Source of the DNA: an uncultured Chloroflexota bacterium
GTDB taxonomy: Bacteria; Chloroflexota; Dehalococcoidia; UBA2247; RBG-13-53-26
Length of the DNA: 16,397 bases
Assembly: GCA_937860285.1 (NCBI GenBank)
Contig: CALMBS010000180.1
Coordinates: 1 to 16,397 of the forward strand
Reading direction: 5' to 3'
The translations under genes were made by a program, and so were the position numbers. Positions 13,869 to 16,397 of the stretch are shown here, in pieces (within the stretch, counting starts at the first letter, position 1; each line of letters opens with the position of its first letter). The notes beneath the pieces are model-generated. The model was not told where the DNA came from. It ran no database searches and was given only the letters and a program-made list of their open reading frames with translations.

Positions 13869-14668
13869 AGGGTCTGGCAGAGCTCTACATCCAGCAGTTC
13901 CGGACAACGCTGGCCATGATGCTCCAGTACCGGGCCTCGCTGCTCATCTGGATGATCGGCCACGTGCTGGAGCCGCTGGTCTACCTCATCGTGTGGTCGG
14001 TGGTGGCCGGCACCGGGGGCGGCAGCGTCGGAGACTACGCGAAGAGGGACTTCGCCGCCTACTTCATCGTGCTGATGCTGGTCAACCACGTTACCTACAC
14101 CTGGATCATGTACGAGTTCGAGTACCGCATCCGGCATGGCAGCCTCTCCTTCGCGCTGCTGCGGCCGGTTCACCCCATACACTCGGACATCGCCGACAAC
14201 GTATCCTCCAAGGTGATAACGCTGCCCTTCATGGTGGCGGTCGCCGGGGTGCTGGCGCTGGTATTCCGACCGGCCCTCTCCCCGGAGCCCTGGGCCATCG
14301 GGCTGTTCGTCCCGGCCCTGCTCCTGGCCTTTCTGGTGCGCTTCCTGCTGGAGTGGACATTGGCCCAGGCGGCCTTCTGGACCACGCGGGTCAGCGCCAT
14401 CAACCAGACCTACTTCGTCCTTCTCCTGTTCCTCTCCGGACAGATCGCACCGATCACGCTCATGCCCCATCCCGTCCGGGTCCTGGCCCAGATCCTGCCG
14501 TTCCGGGCCATGGTCGGCTTCCCGGTGGAGCTGCTGCTGGGCCGGCTGACACTGTCCGAGGCGCTGACCGGGCTGGGTATCCAGGCGGCCTGGGTGATCA
14601 TCGGACTGGTGCTTCTGCGGGTGGCATGGCGGGCGGGGGTGCGGGTCTACACGGCGGTGGGCGCATGA
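13865..14668 (+). CDS. ABC-2 type transporter permease (DUF990/ABC2_membrane_6), first subunit
   Basis: The 267-residue membrane protein has about six hydrophobic segments (for example LIWMIGHVLEPLVYLIVWSVV, ITLPFMVAVAGVLALVF, WAIGLFVPALLLAFLVRFLL). It carries the family-like stretch FRAMVGFPVELLLGRLT near the C-terminus. The family typically forms heterodimeric permeases with a second DUF990-type subunit and one ATPase; a Synechocystis relative has been linked to methyl viologen export. The start ATG overlaps the ATPase stop (ATGA), and its stop overlaps the second permease in the same way, so the three are translationally coupled. Substrate cannot be deduced. Confidence 0.9.
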   Translation: MKGLAELYIQQFRTTLAMMLQYRASLLIWMIGHVLEPLVYLIVWSVVAGTGGGSVGDYAKRDFAAYFIVLMLVNHVTYTWIMYEFEYRIRHGSLSFALLRPVHPIHSDIADNVSSKVITLPFMVAVAGVLALVFRPALSPEPWAIGLFVPALLLAFLVRFLLEWTLAQAAFWTTRVSAINQTYFVLLLFLSGQIAPITLMPHPVRVLAQILPFRAMVGFPVELLLGRLTLSEALTGLGIQAAWVIIGLVLLRVAWRAGVRVYTAVGA

Positions 14669-15450
14669 GCTACCTCCGGCTGCTGGCGGCGTTCTTCCGG
14701 GTCAGCCTCCGGGGAGAGCTGGCCTACCGGGTCAACTTCTTCGTGCAGCTCTTCCAGTCGGCGCTCGACCTGGGCATGTCCCTGGGAGGGCTGGCGGTTG
14801 TCTTCTCCTTCACCGACACCCTGGGAGGTTGGCGGCCGGACGAGGTCCTGGCCCTGGTGGGGGTCTACTTCCTGGTCGGCGGGATCATCGGGCTGATGAT
14901 CCAGCCGGGCATGGAGGAGTTCATCGAGTCCGTGCGCGACGGGACGCTGGACTTCACCCTCACCAAGCCGGAGGATGCCCAACTGCTGGTCACCATCCGG
15001 CGGGTAGACATCTGGAAGCTGATTGACATCCTGATGGGGGTCATCGTCCTGGGCGCCGCGCTGGCGCGGCTGGGCGGGAGCATCGGGCTGGGGGAGGCGG
15101 CGGTGTTCATCCTGATGCTGGTGGCCGGAGGGTTCATCATCTACAGCTTCTGGCTTATCCTGGCCACGCTCTCCTTCTGGTTCGTGCGGGTGGAGAACAT
15201 CCTGGTGATCTTCCAGAGCATGTATGAGGCGGGGCGCTGGCCCATCAGCCTCTACCCCGGGTGGCTGCGCTACGGGCTGACCTTCGTGGTGCCGGTGGCC
15301 TTCGCCGTTACCCTCCCGGCGGAGGCCCTCACCAGCCGGCTCAGTGGCTGGACGCTGCTGGGTGCCGTGGCGCTGGCCGCCGTCCTGCTTGTGATCTCGC
15401 GGGGGTTCTGGCGGCTGGGTCTGCGGCGCTACTCCGGGGCATCGGCTTGA
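14665..15450 (+). CDS. ABC-2 type transporter permease (DUF990/ABC2_membrane_6), second subunit
   Basis: The 261-residue protein has about six membrane segments and the features of the partner subunit: an N-terminal FFRVSLRGELAYRVNFFVQL, the cytoplasmic-looking EEFIESVRDGTLDFTLTKPEDAQLLVTIRR, and YPGWLRYGLTFVVPVAFAVTLPAEAL near the C-terminus. It is clearly diverged from the first permease, in keeping with a heterodimer. The ATG overlaps the preceding stop by four bases. The gene ends 66 bp before a converging minus-strand gene, with GC-rich inverted repeats in between. Confidence 0.9.
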   Translation: MSYLRLLAAFFRVSLRGELAYRVNFFVQLFQSALDLGMSLGGLAVVFSFTDTLGGWRPDEVLALVGVYFLVGGIIGLMIQPGMEEFIESVRDGTLDFTLTKPEDAQLLVTIRRVDIWKLIDILMGVIVLGAALARLGGSIGLGEAAVFILMLVAGGFIIYSFWLILATLSFWFVRVENILVIFQSMYEAGRWPISLYPGWLRYGLTFVVPVAFAVTLPAEALTSRLSGWTLLGAVALAAVLLVISRGFWRLGLRRYSGASA

Positions 15451-15457
15451 GAAAAGA

Positions 15458-15507
15458 GCCGGCGCTGCCGGCGTGAAGCCGATCCCGTGCGGAGAGAAGC
15501 GCCGGCA
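15458..15507. terminator. GC-rich inverted repeats between convergent genes
   Basis: GCCGGC occurs three times (15458-15463, 15467-15472, 15501-15506). The first two form a 6-bp hairpin with a 3-base loop. Alternatively TGCCGGCG (15466-15473) pairs with CGCCGGCA (15500-15507). The position between converging genes suggests transcription end control, but there is no T-run. Confidence 0.4.
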
Positions 15508-15516
15508 GGGGGCATG

Positions 15517-15828
15517 CTACGTGGACTGGTCCGGAGCGGCGCCCGGACACGGCCCTTCGCCGTCATACTCGATGGTGAGGCTGTTGCCGGAGCCGTACGG
15601 CCCATGTGAGGCCCCGGGCGTTGCGGGCTGCTCCCGGAGGTGCCGGTACAGGCCGTACATCTTGGTGTTGTAGCGCCACCACCAGACGCTGAGCAGCGGG
15701 GTGGTCATGCTGGGATCGCGGCCGAAGTAGCCCTGGCCGAAGTCGAGCTTGCGCCGGCCGGAGCACCAGCAGCAGGTCTCGGTCTCGTGTGCGAAGTCGA
15801 TATGATAGCAGTGGGGATGATCTTTCAT
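15517..15828 (-). CDS. Hypothetical Cys/His/Trp-rich small protein
   Basis: The 103-residue product is not recognised. Strong G/C third-position bias supports a real gene. The N-terminal third is rich in potential metal ligands: His4, His6, Cys7, His9, His14, Cys19, Cys20, Cys22 (in CCWCSGRRK). An aromatic centre (SVWWWRYNTKMYGLYRHL, about 48-64) and a Gly/Pro-rich tail follow. No signal peptide or membrane segment is seen. The start at 15828 is preferred because AGAGGG precedes it closely; an ATG six codons upstream (15846) would overlap the methyltransferase stop but has no ribosome site. With this start only 8 bp separate it from the methyltransferase, so the two are probably co-transcribed. 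Confidence 0.7.
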   Translation of the reverse strand: MKDHPHCYHIDFAHETETCCWCSGRRKLDFGQGYFGRDPSMTTPLLSVWWWRYNTKMYGLYRHLREQPATPGASHGPYGSGNSLTIEYDGEGPCPGAAPDQST

Positions 15829-15836
15829 GTCGCCCT

Positions 15837-16397
15837 CTACTTCCATGCGGTTACCGATTGCAGGATGAAGAACCGTGTCCTAATCCTGAAGTTGGCAATA
15901 CCCTGTTCGCGAAAGATCGCTCCCACCATGGCCGGAGTGAACGAGCCCTCGAAGTGAACTCCCTTGCCCTTGAAACGAAGAAACCGGGCCCACCAGACTC
16001 TTCTGAAGTCGCAGATGTAGAGCGCACCGCCCTCCTTGCCGCCGCTCCAGAGGCTCCCCACGGCCCCGGCGGGATCTCTCCAATGGTGCAGCGAGAGGGT
16101 GGAGTACACCAGGTCAAATCGTCCCAGCCCGCGCATCAGGTCCTCGTCCTGAACGTCACCCACCAGGCAACGTATCCTCTTCTCCAGCCCTGCCTGCCTG
16201 ACGTACTCGTTGGCCACGGCGACGTCATCGGCCGAGATGTCAACGGCAGTGATGCTCCTGACACTGGTGTCCTCAGCCAGCATGGCTGCCAGGAACCCCG
16301 ATCCGGCGCCCATCTCCAGGTACTCCCCGCCCAGGTTGAGCGCCCGAATTTCCCGCCGAAACTGGCTGTACAGGAGGCGCTCATACCTCCGCTGCCT
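15837..16397 (-). CDS. Class I SAM-dependent methyltransferase (5' end beyond the window)
   Basis: The frame is open to the window edge, giving 186 visible residues. Motif I is YLEMGAGSGFLA (about 26-37 of the visible part), preceded by RYERLLYSQFRREIRAL, so the ATG at 16313 lies within the SAM-binding motif and is not the start. Further motifs are ITAVDIS (acidic residue for the SAM ribose), a GDVQDEDL loop, FDLVYSTLSLHHWRDP (motif IV region) and GGALYICDF. This is the Methyltransf_11/25 type fold; the substrate is unknown. Probably only a short N-terminal piece is missing. The gene is followed by the Cys/His-rich gene on the same strand. Confidence 0.9.
   Translation of the reverse strand, partial: RQRRYERLLYSQFRREIRALNLGGEYLEMGAGSGFLAAMLAEDTSVRSITAVDISADDVAVANEYVRQAGLEKRIRCLVGDVQDEDLMRGLGRFDLVYSTLSLHHWRDPAGAVGSLWSGGKEGGALYICDFRRVWWARFLRFKGKGVHFEGSFTPAMVGAIFREQGIANFRIRTRFFILQSVTAWK

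Noticed and set aside
15837..16313. Methyltransferase starting at the ATG at 16313
   Set aside because: That Met lies within SAM motif I (YLEMGAGSG); the frame stays open with family-like sequence to the window edge.

Overview
This GC-rich window reads as ordinary bacterial chromosome with an accessory stretch on the right. The best lineage guess is Chloroflexota (Dehalococcoidia-like). That is inferred from high GC, a short IF-2, a nusA-ylxR-infB-rbfA-truB cluster lacking rimP, and a small double zinc-ribbon protein (CxxC-x17-CxxC type). It needs phylogenetic placement. No rRNA, tRNA, CRISPR array or intact insertion sequence was found.

Positions 1-2601 (minus strand) read from right to left: a truncated tyrosine recombinase with eroded catalytic residues behind a near-consensus sigma-70 promoter, then a crotonase-family enoyl-CoA hydratase, then a 3-hydroxyacyl-CoA dehydrogenase. 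The last two catalyse consecutive steps of beta-oxidation or of butanoate-type metabolism. GC-rich hairpins lie on both sides of the hydratase gene.

Positions 2697-9700 (plus strand) hold uvrC and then a tightly packed, mostly overlapping transcription/translation cluster: nusA, ylxR, infB, rbfA, truB. NusA terminates, anti-terminates and pauses transcription; IF-2 and RbfA act in initiation and 30S maturation; TruB makes Psi55 in tRNA. Ahead of nusA is a terminator hairpin with a T-run that resembles the attenuator leader usually found before rimP-nusA, although rimP is absent here. NusA carries a long Ala/Glu/Pro-rich and acidic C-terminal extension.

Positions 9700-12543 (minus strand) hold the double zinc-ribbon protein with its own promoter, a secreted right-handed beta-helix protein with a Ser/Thr/Gly linker and a C-terminal Fn3-like domain, its roughly 215-bp leader with a repeated 10-mer and hairpins, and a small orphan protein with one hydrophobic segment.

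Positions 12832-15450 (plus strand) form a three-gene ABC-2 type exporter (one ATPase, two different permeases) with ATGA overlaps. It lies behind a promoter whose -35 box sits inside a tandem 10-bp repeat. Positions 15517-16397 (minus strand) hold a SAM-dependent methyltransferase cut by the window edge, followed by an unrecognised Cys/His/Trp-rich protein of about 103 residues. Nothing here is a clear new defence or mobile system. The items most worth a second look are the eroded recombinase, the nusA attenuator and NusA tail, the beta-helix gene leader, and the methyltransferase/Cys-rich pair.
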